From contig JAGTJL010000014.1 in NCBI GenBank assembly GCA_020746875.1, forward strand, positions 1,054,001-1,118,000: a stretch of 64,000 nt of DNA, written 5' to 3'. A program made the position numbers and the translations under genes. Of the stretch, positions 53,523 to 64,000 are shown piece by piece; position 1 is the first letter of the stretch; each line of letters opens with the position of its first letter. The notes below the pieces were generated by a model. It worked only from the letters and a program-made list of their open reading frames with translations. It ran no database searches and was not told the DNA's origin. The stretch is from Rhexocercosporidium sp. MPI-PUGE-AT-0058 (lineage: Eukaryota; Ascomycota; Leotiomycetes; Helotiales).

Positions 53523-54255
53523 GGTGGTGTTTGTTGACTTTTCTATTATTTTCGAAGCAGAGGGTGTTGTTGGTGGACCAAACTCTTCGTCCGCGTAGCC
53601 AATTTATATGTGAAAATATGTCAATCCAAGTTTTGAATTCTCCTGCCTCCACCATGCCCCATAACTTTTCATGCTTGCTGTGATGATTGAGCAAAGCTTG
53701 CATCTGCTACTGCCTCAGAGGTTGCACTTGATCTGCGTCCTTCTGTAAGCAGAAAACGCTCTCCCATGCAATCTAGTAAATTTCAGCCCAAATTCGGGTT
53801 CTCAATGCACCATATAACCGGCACTTGCATATGCTGTGCATATTGTTTTCATTCTTGGAGGATTGATTCGCTATTTTTGATTACCAAGCTGACGGCGTCA
53901 GCCTCCAGACGGCTGGTAAATTCGTGATCCGAATCTCCATGCTAGTGAATGCTGGGGAGAAAAATCTGCGACTGAAACCATGACGGATCAGTTGAGAGTA
54001 GCAGAGAAAGCGATACCTTCATGTTGAACTCTCAGAAGAGTTTTGAGGAAAGAAAGTATTGTCTCGCTAGAGGTGGTTGAAGCCCTGGACTACTCTTCTT
54101 AGGCGACACGTGACACTCACAGGTGAAAATTCTGCTCGTCGTTGTCTAGGACGGTGTAATTACTCAATACCTTTATTTTGCTTCTAAAAAAAAAGATTTA
54201 TTTCATCTATTGCCATCCCCGCATACAATCAATCAGCTTTCCAAAAGACCGGGAT
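53523..54255. other. intergenic
   Basis: No gene recognised; includes the promoter of the metallo-beta-lactamase-fold gene. Confidence 0.45.
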
Positions 54256-55250
54256 CTATTCAAGAAATGGAATTACGAAATCGTATTCACAAAAGAACAG
54301 AGAAGATTTGAAAGAAAATAACAGCTTTAAAAGAGTCAAGAGAATTGTATCAATCTCATAAAAACCGATTTCCTCTTCTTCTTGCTCGAAAGCCCCCTCG
54401 AGCTTCCCTGCGAGTTGGAGGCGCTTGGAAGAAATGCGTGACATCCCAAACAATCGATCAAACATATTTCCTACAATTCTCTGAGCACTGTCACTCAATC
54501 CCGATTGTGATAACCTAAGATACTGTTGCTCGACAGAATCAATAATAGTCGTCAAGTAGTTTATCGCGGCGAAGAGACTCAATTCCGTTGACACCTGCGT
54601 AGAAACAGTCATGATCACTCCAACGACCCAATTTTCAATTCCATCCGCAGCTCTGCCTAACTGCGTAGCAAGATTCTGGATAATGAGAGTTGAAGCCTAA
54701 TGTGCTTCTTCGAGGACCTACATAAGTACTTCCATGATACGTTGTCAGGAAATAATCGCGCATCCAGAATTGGTTAAGCGAGAATATGGATCCTAAATCC
54801 ATGAAGATGGGTGTCTCGTGCGTCGTGAAATCTTTATTCGCAGACTTCCAGTTTGCGCTATGCCCGGCAATACGGGATGAGCTGGAAGAAATAAATAATG
54901 TGGAATGTTTGGAGACTGTGTCGCCATACCTGCGTCCCAGAATCAGCACGATTTGTTCTGTCAAAACCCCAAAATTCTCCGGTGGAGGTTACGAGGAGAT
55001 TACCTAGGAGTTGACCTACCCCTCGACACGCTGTGTTCATCACATGGCTTGATTTAGACCTCGACAGGATCTAATGGTAAGAGTAAAGCACGATTAGTCA
55101 AAATTAATATTCCATCATGAATTACCTGAGCTAAATCAATGACTAACAACAAAGAGTGAACATAAGGTTCTAAAGTAAGGGGGAGGCAGTAAAGGAGTAA
55201 GCGAAGGAAAACACACATCCTCCGGCTCCATTCTACCCTCAATTGAAATC
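54256..55250 (-). CDS. uncharacterised multi-exon gene or decayed gene
   Basis: Several minus-strand blocks look coding but the model is unsettled. The last exon, from about 54683, reads LATQLGRAADGIENW, continues with MTVSTQVSTELSLFAAINYL, and ends at 54256. An upstream block includes MDLGSIFSLNQFWMRDYF (about 54800), and before it GQLLGNLLVTSTGEFWGF (about 55015-54960). Splice-like signals (CAG acceptors, GTATGG-type donors) separate them. No domain was recognised. It could be a lineage-specific gene or a relic; the upstream limit is uncertain. Confidence 0.4.
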
Positions 55251-55252
55251 TA

Positions 55253-55369
55253 TCAGGGAGACCCCATCTCGGGTGGCTCTAAAAAAATGCCCGTCGATAT
55301 CTTCTCCATGGAAATTCCATATACCCTGAGCCTCATCTCAGGTGGAAGTTTGCCAAATGGAGCAAACAT
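55253..55369 (-). pseudogene. short 2EXR-like fragment
   Basis: A 38-aa frame contains FGKLPPEMRLRVYGIS, close to the F-x-KLPPE-x-RL-x-V/I core of the fungal 2EXR domain. It ends at a stop after GSP. Only the first part of the domain is present, so it is probably a remnant, or a chance frame. Confidence 0.35.
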
Positions 55370-55788
55370 AGTGAGAGGCAAAGACAGTGACGATGGGGAG
55401 CCTTGAATTCTCACCTTGACTGAGGTGATCATATTGCTAACGGTTCGAAGAAGTGGACGGCGTCTAGTGGTCCAAGAAAAGAATGAGCTAAAAGTTAGTA
55501 ATTTCGAAGTTCAGAGGCACGGCCGAAGATAAAGAAGGCATCTCGTCTTTGACTTGGCCCCATACCTCGAAATCTTGAACAAATCCAGCGCCTCACGAAG
55601 ATAAGGGTCGATATAGCAACATAGACTTACTCGAATATAGCGTACATACGATGTGAGAAGGCTCTTAGTCTTTGAGATTGTTCCTAATGTATACGCTAGC
55701 TTCTACTCTCTGGTGATATATTCCATTAACTCCTTAAGCAGGAACATCAGAACTACACCCGTGATGGGCAAAGTGACATGGTTGAACA

Positions 55789-57740
55789 TCACAACCGAGC
55801 TCTCGCTTTCGTCTCCTCCTCAAGAACTTTCCGACTTTCCTCCATCACATCATAGCTGTAGTAATCAGCAAATCTCCTTTGATTCCCAGACCAAATACAA
55901 ATCAAGGACCAAGCGAAACCAAATTTCAAAACTTACCTATATAAGAAGCTCGCATGCTCATACCCGCTCCTAATTCCCGTCTCCCAGATCCGATGCTTCT
56001 GCCCCCTCTTCTCGGCAAACTCTGCTTCCCTGCCAAACACAATCCCACTCATACTCATCACCGTGGCGGCCCTCTCTTTTCTCACTCTTTCGAACAACCT
56101 CATCCTCTCCTCCAATGCTGAAACCGTGTAAATCTCCTTGAACAGTACGGCAAGCGCACCGATATCTTCGATGGTTTGTGAACCGCCTTGGCCGGTGGTC
56201 GGGAACATTGAGTGTGCAGCGTCACCAATTAGTAGGGCCCGATGTGAAACGAGATGTGAAGGTGGAGTGGGGAAATAGGAAAGTTGCCATTCGGAGACAC
56301 GGCCTGCTTTTCTAGTTCATTGGCGTGAGATGAGAGGGAAAGTCAATAGTGGGCATTGCATACGTACTGGAGAGATGAGATAATGTGCGGGTGGCAGTCC
56401 TTGAATATACTAAGCATTTTCGTCTTTGCTTTCTTGGGGTCTAGTTCTACTGCCATTAATACTTTCATCTGTGTCAGACAGTTAGTCAAGCTATCCTCGC
56501 TACTTACCAGGTAATTTGTCATCTTCATCAGGCACATAGCCCGCTTCTAAATCCTGGAGAAGGCCACTTTCACTGAGTTAGTCAAAGTTAATGATGCAAA
56601 TCCAGAGCGGCTCACTCTCTTCCCTCGAACCAAAAAATCGTCTTGTTATCTTTCGTGAAGATGGAGAATGTATTCCTCGTCATCGAGAGCATCGCTCTAC
56701 CCGGCGGATCGAGCAAACGCTCAGTGGGTACCAGACATCGGAATATTCTGTACTTGGCTCTGCGGAGGGTATCCGGGTATCTAAATGCTGCTTTGACGAT
56801 GGACTATATGAAAGAGTCTCAATTATTGATGTGATTGTGGAGAAAAGACGGGTAGTAGGAGAAGGTAATGACATACTCGTTCGCCGTCAGCGCCAATGAT
56901 TAGGTTGGCTGAGTGAGACGTTCCATCTGCTGTATAGACGATGCCGAGTTCGATGTCCTGCAACGAGATCAATTCGTGAGTGTTCAGTGAAGGCTCGACG
57001 TGATGCTTACCACTCGAATGACTTCACCAAGTAAGAGAGTTGCGGGTGTTCCACCAGGATAATTCATAGCCAAACGCTTTAACTCTGTGTGCAAGTCAGG
57101 ACGGTAAAATGTCCTCGTTTGGGATCCCGCGATCTACGAAAATTCCCTTGTGTTAACCGATTTAGTCCTCTGAGATTGAGGCGACTTACGTTGTTGATTT
57201 TGGTGGGGATTCCAGGTTTCTTCTCAAGAGTTGCTCCGTCGAAAGTCTCAATCTAGCCATTGCTCAGCCTTCCTTCGAGGATTTGACAGGGAACTCCCAC
57301 TCCACTCACGAAATTGCTGTCAACACTCCGAGCTTTGTTAAAGTCGAAATCTACCAACATCAATTCGCTACTGTTCTTAAAATAGTAAGAGACTTACCAA
57401 AAGATTCCAGAACTCTCGTTGCATTCCTGATCAACGAGTTAGTATGAACAAGTTTCAATTATCTCGGAATCAAAACAAAGGATTCTATCCAAATCCCAAA
57501 TTAAAGAGGATTTCGAGGCGCGAAAAGACGTACCAACCCATGACTATCATAAATCCTGCCTCGTGCTTGAAGGGTGATTTCTCGAATACCTAAAGTTAGA
57601 TAAGTAATGTTATCTTGGGCGGCGAAGAAGTTCTCCATCCATACAGTGACGTTGTGACCTGCCCGGCTCATCACAATAGCAGCAGACAAGCCGGCGATAC
57701 CAGCTCCAACCACAGCCACATTCAGCTTAAGCGGCTCCAT
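55789..57740 (-). CDS. FAD-dependent monooxygenase (salicylate hydroxylase-like)
   Basis: Twelve small exons were traced: 57740-57645, 57589-57534, 57426-57398, 57350-57310, 57252-57190, 57133-57011, 56957-56877, 56803-56616, 56572-56508, 56468-56368, 56311-55937 and 55855-55789. The Rossmann motif VAVVGAGIAGLSAA is at the N-terminus. LIIGADGER is the internal DG motif, and RALLIGDAAHSMFPTTGQGG is the GD motif binding the flavin ribityl chain. These define the PHBH-fold hydroxylases that hydroxylate aromatic substrates with NAD(P)H. Eleven introns is high for this window. At the junction between 56508 and 56468 no consensus pair keeps the frame: the exon ending DDKLPG leaves phase 1 while the next reads MKVLMAVELDPKK in phase 0. 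The gene may therefore carry a frameshift, or use a GTGCCT donor after EAGY. Confidence 0.8.
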
Positions 57741-58692
57741 CTTAGACAAACAAGCTTCAACAAAGATGGCAAGCAATAGAAGCCTTTGTGTGCAAAATGA
57801 TCAGAAATTAGGATTGTGAGGTTGATACATATAGTATCCTCGCCAATACAAAATATACTTTTTCATCTCCGAGTTATCCATCACACCGACCCAGCTCGTC
57901 GCGTTGGCATAGGGAGGCGTGGATGCGAAAGCTTGAGCCAAAAAGCAAAACAGAGTTGAGATGAGTAATCAATTCATTTCGCAGCCACGCAGCCTCATTA
58001 TGCACCATTATGATCTCTGATTCGAGAATGAGGAAGTGTGCTTCGGGTTACTGGGTCACGTGAGGTCCAAAGGTTTGGAACTCCGCCCAGGAAGATGCAA
58101 TTGTGCTGATTAAGGTGCAAGTACATCATTAGCGTAAAGCAGGAACAAGAACGTGGAGTAAGATTGTGCTTTCAGTTTTGCTTATTCCACATGGTGGAGG
58201 CTTGGGATTGGTGGCTTGAAGGGTAGACGGTGAGGATTTCTTTGCGATCGTGAAAGCTAGCATTGCAGTCGAGCATCGATTTCATCCCGAAGAAAATGCG
58301 ATGAGCCCAGAATATTTTAAGACGTGGAGATAAGAATAGATGCACGAGCCGCAGCAAGCTAACGTGCAGAAGTGCGCGGAATTGACAAGAGTGGGGCGGT
58401 GGAACATAAGTCTGCATTTCTGGAGATATGACAAAAGGAAAGGAGAACCATAAGATCAAAAAGAGTATAGCGTACGCAATTGAAGAAGTAGCAAGAAACA
58501 AAGATCCTGGAACTGTGAGAAGATTGACAAAACATACTCGTAAATCATAGACTGCATGACCAGAAGGAAGCCTCCGATTAATCGATGAACCAGCACAACA
58601 TTTGAAAACAAAATGGAGCATATCTATTTCGAGTGTCTCTAGTCTCAGTCTATGTTGGGTATCATTCAAAGAGAATGTCCTTCGTCCAAGCC
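57741..58692. other. intergenic with an unsupported 165-codon open frame
   Basis: The minus frame 58669-58172 has one hydrophobic stretch but no family resemblance and contains intron-like splice signals near 58535. I do not call it a gene. The rest is promoter of the FAD monooxygenase and 3' flank of the dehydrogenase. Confidence 0.4.
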
Positions 58693-59916
58693 TCAGAGCT
58701 TTATTTTTGATGCCGGAACGACTATCAGATGTTTGTTGACTGGCGTTAAAGGTTCTTTGCCCTTCAGCACTGCGTCGATGTTCTTCATCGCGAGGGCTTC
58801 AAATCCCATATGCCTAACATCGTAAGCACATACACTTCTCTTCAGGGGGCCACACATACGTCTCTAAAGTTCCTCCTGCATTGTGCGAGGTTAGCGTAAC
58901 AAGCTTTGAAGCCTTCAGTCTTTCGTTGACCTTGGGTTCGAATTCATGCACATCCAGGCCAACTCCCACAAGCCGTCCTTCATCAACCGCATCAGCCACC
59001 GCCTCTTCATCGACTAAGGATCCTCTCGCAATATTGACAAATCTCGACCCCATCTTGAACTTGGAGAGTCTTTCTTTTGCAATGACTTTCTTTCCGTCGG
59101 GACTCGCAGGCGTTGCAAGAACCACACAATCACTAATAGCTAGCATAGCATCGAAGTCAGAGTAGAACTCCGCCTCAATCTCTGCTTCTTTTGTAGCATC
59201 CTTCCGAACAACGTCATAGTACTTGATCTTCATTCCGAATGCGAAGTAGGCTTTGCGTGCAATTTCGTAGCCGATGTTACCAAGCCCAATGACACCAAGG
59301 ACGTTACCTCGAGGGTTATGAGAGACTACTGCGGCATTCTCGTGACAGTTTTGGAACTCTTCTGGCGAGGCTCGAGCGGCTGTGGTACACCAGGTGAGAT
59401 TTCTGAATGTTGCTAGGATGAGGAAGATGGCGAAATCGGCTACGGCTTCGGTTGAAGCGGCGGCACTAGGTCTGTTAGATAGTATAGGTATATCTTCAAG
59501 ATACTTACCTGTTACAGTAGACAATACCTAGCACGAGTGTCAATATCTCCAATTTCAATGTCATATGAGAATCGCTTACCTTTTTCGGCAAGCAGATCAA
59601 CATCAGCCCAGTCAAACCCGGCTCCGGCTGAAGCAAAGATCTTGCACGAAGCTGGTACCAAAGGCAGGAGCTCCTTGTCCCATCTACCCATCTCACCCCC
59701 CGTGTTCCAGAAAGGCCTAAAAATAGCAGAGAAATCGCCCCATCGCTTCTCCTTCAAGCCCTTCATGAACTCGTCTCGCTGTCGCTCTTCTAGGGAAGGG
59801 CGCACGACTGTGAAGTCTTTCGAAAAAGTCTCAAAGAAATCCGTATTCCACTTGACCGGATCTCCAATATGAAGTACAACTGGCTTTGTGCCAGTCTCTG
59901 ATGCTGTAGATGCCAT
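58693..59916 (-). CDS. D-isomer-specific 2-hydroxyacid dehydrogenase
   Basis: Exons 59916-59580, 59527-59509, 59471-58860 and 58813-58693 give 362 aa in whole codons; exon 2 is only 19 nt and encodes IVYCN with the flanking bases. The NAD motif VIGLGNIGYEIA is near 175, the catalytic Arg lies in NIARGSLVDEEAV, Glu in LDVHEFEPKV and His in TSHNAGG. All three catalytic positions of the family are present. It reduces 2-oxo acids, such as glyoxylate or hydroxypyruvate, to D-2-hydroxy acids. The C-terminus lacks an SKL-type peroxisomal signal (ends KIKL). The start ATG immediately precedes ASTASETGTKP. Confidence 0.92.
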
Positions 59917-60476
59917 GATGCAATATGAGGTGACTTGTGTACAAGAGCGGTGAGAGATGCTGATAGGGGAAGCAATTGAAGAGACTGGAATGCCAGTAAG
60001 ATACAGAATATTGTATGAAAGAAGAACAAGCTACTGAGAAAGAATTGGTAGAACAAATCACTTCTACTTGTGTCTCTCACGCGACCTGTTGAGGGGTCTG
60101 ATGGCTAAGATAAGAGGTGAGCGTCGTCGCCCAGACGAGGGGCTTCGTGGCACGGCATATGCAGCTGCGTTTATCCTTGTTGATACATCTGACAACTCTG
60201 TCATACGTCAGACAAGATCTCCAACTTTGGAGACTCGGAAGACCAAATTGATTGTCGAATAAAGGGCTCAGTCTTCAGATATATCTAGGGATATATCATG
60301 TCCGTCTTCCGTGACCCAGAAAGGGGCGATGTCCACTAGCGCGTCCCGCTTGGGAGAAGGCTGAATTGAAGCCGAGGCTGGACTGAAGATGAAGCTCTCA
60401 ATGTCGCGCCTTGAGCTTCACTTGCCAACGTCAACAATCCAACGAGCTTCGGATCTGAAATTTGACCTCAAATGAC
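59917..60476. promoter_or_regulatory. divergent promoter region of the dehydrogenase and GST genes
   Basis: 560 bp between two divergent start codons. No specific elements assigned. Confidence 0.5.
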
Positions 60477-61237
60477 ATGGCTACCACAGGTGTCGCAAAG
60501 CCAGGAGTTCCAACCCTCCACCACCTCAGTGTTCGTCATCCTCGTGGTCTCGAAATCTAGCTAATATCCCCCAGAACTCCCAATCTCAACGAATTCTCTG
60601 GCTCCTCGAAGAACTTGCCATCGAATACAAGCTCGTGTACAATGTCATCCTATACTCCCGAGGCGCAAAGGACAAACGGGCCCCAAAAGAACTGACGTCT
60701 ATACATCCCCTTGGTCGCTCACCGACATTCGTAACAGCGGACGGCCGGACCCTAATTGAAAGCTTGACAATAACGACCTACCTGCTCAAAACCTACGATA
60801 CGCGTGGCAAATTCGCAGCTGATGACTGGATACGAGAAGACACACTGCGATCTTTTGCCGGTGCTAGCTTATTTCCACTCGCAAGTCTAGAGATGCTCTT
60901 TGACATTGCAGAGAAGAATACACCATGGCCGTTTAGCTTTATCATGAAGCGTGTACGGAAGGGATTCGATAATTTCTTCTCGAACGCGGAGTTCAAGAAG
61001 GATTTAGTATACTTGGAGGGCGAGTTAGGGGATGCGGAGTGGTTCAACGGAAAAGACCTGGGCATGGTCGACTTCGTCATGAATTGGCCTATGGATGTTA
61101 TTGCTGTGAGGGGTTACGCGAACTTGGAGAAAGACTATCCGAAGCTCCATGCTTGGAGGATGAGGGTGCACGATAGACCGGGTTGGAAGCAGGCGTTAGA
61201 GAAGGGGAATGAATACGATCTGGAGCAGCTGGGGTGA
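60477..61237 (+). CDS. glutathione S-transferase
   Basis: Exons 60477-60530 and 60575-61237 give 238 aa in whole codons. The intron is 44 nt. The junction restores TLHHLSNSQSQRILWLLEEL, the N-terminal thioredoxin-fold helix of a fungal GST class. The substrate-side motif LGRSPTFVTADGRTLIES with the conserved cis-Pro and ES pair binds glutathione. The C-terminal helical domain ends RVHDRPGWKQALEKG. GSTs conjugate glutathione to electrophiles in the cytosol; this subtype is common in fungal detoxification. It starts at the ATG before MATTGVAKPG; another ATG five bases upstream is out of frame. Confidence 0.92.
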
Positions 61238-61835
61238 TTAGCTGTGGTCCGACAAGTTATGATTGAAAACGACATGTGCTTCCAATTCTAGCTCGTACTT
61301 CTTCCAGACGTGCGGGTATCGGTGAAGCTTATATGTGGTTGATGACATGGCCTTGAATCACTTAGATGAGGAATTCACCTGGTCAAGATGGCTAGAATGG
61401 CCAAGTAAGGGAGTAGAGAGGATGGGTTTCTTCATATTTGGCCCTGTCATTGGAAATTATACTCCTATATTCCTCTTTTTCATTTAATGCCCATTTTCAA
61501 GGCTCCAATCTCTCCACTACATGCAATCTAGGTTTTCTTATTACGCTTAGTAGGCATTTTCCCCTTGCCCGATGGAGCCCGGTAGGACAAACATATCTCC
61601 ATTTCGGTTTCTCAAATGGACCTGAGGACCATGCGAATACCCGAGCTACATTCCTGGAACAAAGTCAACAATAGCGATACATCTACCTTCTCTCCTATGC
61701 AGATAGCGCGGGGTACCTTCACCCAATGGCTGACAAACTCTTGGCATATTTGATAATCATCTCATATACTCCGTACAAGAGATTTCTTCATCCGTGTTCC
61801 AACGAAAACTATTTCATGTCATATATTCATAAATA
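61238..61835. other. intergenic
   Basis: Between the GST stop and the 2OG oxygenase start. No gene, RNA or repeat recognised. Confidence 0.45.
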
Positions 61836-62854
61836 ATGAGATCTCCTGAAGAAGTCTTTTCTGTTCCTTTTATCGACATTTCGCCCTTTCTGTCGCCAAC
61901 ATCCACATGCGAATCAAGAGAACATGCCATCAATGAAATCCGTTCAACTTGTCAAGAATATGGATTCTTCGAGTTAATCGGCCATGGAATTCCAATTCTG
62001 TTTCAGAGAGATGTTCTTCTCTGCGCCGAACCACTTTTTGACCTCTCCCTGGAACAAAAGGAATCCATGGCTATGAGCAAGAGCCCCGGTCTCAGCAAAC
62101 GTGGCTACGAGCCATGGGAGGGCAGGTCCTTGATAAGAAACCTGGTTCCAAGGAAGGTTTCTTTGTTGGTGTAGAAACACCTGCTGAGGATCCACAAGCT
62201 GGGAACTTTTGCATTGGGCCTAACTTCTGGCCGGGCGGCTTGAGTACTGAAGAGTTCGCAGAGCCAGTGATGTGGTATCATGCTGAGGGCCTGAGGGTTC
62301 ATGAGACTCTACTAAAGATTATGGCATGGGGCTGCCTTATAGAGATGACGTTTTCGATGGCCTCATGACTGACCCGGTAGCGAATATCAAGTTGCTTCAT
62401 TATCCACCCAATCCAGCACAGAGTCCTGAAGACGCGCCTGTTGGAGGTGAGTTTTACGGCACGCTGTCTCACCACAAGACTGAATTTTTTCACAGCGGGA
62501 ACGCACACTGATTTTGGCACCATCACCATCCTCGTACAACAACCAGGCCACCCCGGCCTCGAAGCTTTGCATCCCAGTACCAAGACTTGGATTCAAATAC
62601 CAGCTCAAGAAGATGTCTTGGTTGTGAACCTTGGGGATTTGCTCCAAAAACGAACAAAGGGGGTCTTCAAAAGCCCAGTGCATAGAGCTATCAGTGCAAG
62701 CCAGCATCATCCATATAGTGTGCCATTCTTCTATCATGGGAATCTTGACACCAGGTTGAGTCCCGTTGATGGAAGTGGAGAGGGGATGGAGGAAACATCG
62801 GGCTAGCACACTGCTAGAAAGCTCTTGCGGAGTTTTGGAGATATCAAAAATTGA
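61836..62854 (+). pseudogene. broken 2-oxoglutarate/Fe(II) oxygenase (isopenicillin N synthase-like)
   Basis: Family sequence runs across the locus in three frames. The N-terminal DIOX region VPFIDISPFL..EYGFFELIGHGIP is intact. At about 62125 a single missing base shifts the frame (SKRGYEPWEG to QVLDKKPGSKEGFFVG). A second one-base shift falls at about 62322 (LLKIMA to GLPYRDDVFDGLM). A normal 49-nt intron follows (62447-62495), then the Fe-binding GTHTDFG and VHRA. A TAG at 62804 lies just before the frame HTARKLLRSFG continues to a later stop. Two indels and one nonsense codon mark a recent pseudogene unless the assembly is wrong. The family hydroxylates or ring-closes small molecules. Confidence 0.85.
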
Positions 62855-63258
62855 ATATGAACGGTCCTTCTCAAATGATTGGAATGTTTTCGAGAGTGCA
62901 CATGATCATCTATGCTTTTTACAGCCTTGATGACATGTTATTTCCAACACCACCAGCTCAGCCCAATCCGGTACCTGCATAGTATGAAACAATAACATCC
63001 ACCATAAGCTCTCCTTGCAATATCATCACAACCCCTCATTAATCATAATTTGGTATGTGCGTTCAAAGCACAACTCTCACGCCAAGCAAAAACACGAACG
63101 CGGTTCTCATTCTCCAACAGGAATGTCACGAAGGCACGCGACGTTCAGTTGAATCCTAGAATTCCTCTATTCTTCTCCTCTTTCATCTATCTATCTGAGA
63201 GTCTAAGTTGTTGTCTAGATCGATCGCCGGAAATCACGAGTCGCAGTGATCCTTGCAG
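62855..63258. other. intergenic
   Basis: Promoter region of the partial mannosyltransferase gene. No other feature. Confidence 0.45.
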
Positions 63259-64000
63259 ATGATGCGCCTCCTTTCTTCGCCCAAGTTACCACGTCGACAC
63301 CTCTTGATTTTACTACCACTTCTGCTTCTAGATATCATTTATCTGTATCTCCGCACACCTCCAAGACTGCCATCTCTATCGACATTCGAGAACTCGACAG
63401 ATGTATCTTGGTTCCCTCACCAGTCGAAATTCTGGCATTCATTTGCGCAGATTGTCACAGTCACAGCGCCGAAATGTCCACGACCAAGTCTCCTCTTGAA
63501 TGCCACTGTATCGCTCAGTCATCTCAACGGAACCGATGAGGTCTCCAATTTAACAAAGGCGCAAATCGCATGCCTCCATCGATCCCACTCCCTGTTTGTC
63601 GATATCATCAATCTCGGCGCGCCTCATCTCGACTCGAATAAAGGAACGAAGGGAATCGCAACTATCGCAACTCGATCTGGCTTTCCTGTCTTACTTGTCA
63701 ATCTTTATATGCTCAAGTCAACAGGCTCGAGATTAGCGGTCGAGGTATTTCTGGGGACAGAAGATGATTATAAGCCATACATGTGCGACATCGTATTGCC
63801 AGAGCTGGGTGCCAAGTGCATCATTCTCTCCTCATTACTGGGCAGTTCAAAGTACGCATTTGAGATAGCGAGACCTCAGCTATGGGTTTTCGCAGTACTA
63901 TTTTCGTCGTTCGAGTCTGTGCTGTTCCTTGCGGCGGATAGCTTTCTTTTGAATTCCCCGGATAAGGTTTTTATGGCAGATGGATTAGTCTTATGGCCAA
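63259..64000 (+). CDS. Mnn2-type alpha-1,2-mannosyltransferase, partial at window end
   Basis: An ATG at 63259 opens MMRLLSSPKLPRRH followed by a hydrophobic anchor LLILLPLLLLDIIYLYL, giving a type II Golgi membrane topology. The frame stays open for 247 codons to the window edge. The luminal part shows Mnn2/Mnn5-family blocks: FWHSFAQIV, a segment around GIATIATRSGFPVLLVNLYML, and VFAVLFSSFESVLFLAADSF followed by GLVLWP. Members add alpha-1,2-mannose to cell-wall glycoproteins. The expected LDAD/LDSD metal-binding motif reads LAAD, and the segment before GLVLWP is a few residues shorter than usual. It may be a diverged or inactive paralogue. Confidence 0.8.
   Translation, partial: MMRLLSSPKLPRRHLLILLPLLLLDIIYLYLRTPPRLPSLSTFENSTDVSWFPHQSKFWHSFAQIVTVTAPKCPRPSLLLNATVSLSHLNGTDEVSNLTKAQIACLHRSHSLFVDIINLGAPHLDSNKGTKGIATIATRSGFPVLLVNLYMLKSTGSRLAVEVFLGTEDDYKPYMCDIVLPELGAKCIILSSLLGSSKYAFEIARPQLWVFAVLFSSFESVLFLAADSFLLNSPDKVFMADGLVLWP

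Noticed and set aside
58172..58669. 165-codon minus-strand open frame with a hydrophobic stretch
   Set aside because: No family resemblance, overlaps splice-like signals, and lies in a gap between two well-defined genes. Open length alone is not enough.

Overview
This is nuclear DNA of a filamentous ascomycete. Genes carry many short introns (about 41-92 nt, GT..AG). The window has fungal-specific families (PDR-type ABC transporter, Zn2Cys6 factor, CCCH/NYN-like protein, Mnn2-type mannosyltransferase), a dispersed single 5S rRNA gene, and transposon relics reduced to AT-rich sequence in the way RIP does. The FAL1, SF3A3 and KDM5 proteins read most like Leotiomycete (Botrytis/Sclerotinia-like) versions. 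That placement is from memory of the families, not from a search.

Layout. 1-8.3 kb: a tandem-CCCH gene, then a divergent pair of RNA-processing genes (FAL1/eIF4A-III on minus, SF3A3/Prp9 on plus), then an AT-saturated element with GC-rich terminal inverted repeats. 8.5-20 kb: a large secreted protein of unknown function, a broken Zn2Cys6 regulator, and a full-length PDR ABC transporter divergent from it. 20-25.2 kb: a repeat island with a perfect 34-bp hairpin, a possible Ty3/gypsy LTR edge, and a dead hAT transposon with an intact 8-bp target duplication. 25.5-42 kb: conserved chromatin and DNA-repair genes, namely a SET/MYND-like protein, a small Cys-rich protein with a nearby decayed relative, a complete KDM5-type JmjC demethylase and SLX1. 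42.9-49.7 kb: an intron-containing tRNA-Gly, an ACC-deaminase-like PLP enzyme, a 5S rRNA gene and an MFS sugar transporter. 50.8-62.9 kb: a run of small-molecule enzymes (GliT-like disulfide oxidoreductase, secreted metallo-beta-lactamase fold, FAD monooxygenase, 2-hydroxyacid dehydrogenase, GST, decayed 2OG-Fe(II) oxygenase). The window ends inside a Mnn2-family glycosyltransferase.

How the genes fit together. FAL1 and SF3A3 share a 296-bp promoter region and both act in pre-mRNA processing. The Zn2Cys6 relic and the ABC transporter stand head to head, as regulator and efflux pump often do, but the regulator is disrupted. The 50.8-62.9 kb enzymes look like an accessory catabolic, detoxification or metabolite-tailoring neighbourhood. 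No polyketide or peptide synthase core enzyme is visible here.

Exon boundaries were placed by eye from splice signals and checked for reading-frame consistency. Models whose exon lengths sum to a whole number of codons are marked as such. No system clearly outside known families was found. The best unusual items are the hairpin, the AT-saturated TIR element, the hAT with intact target duplication, and the several freshly broken genes.
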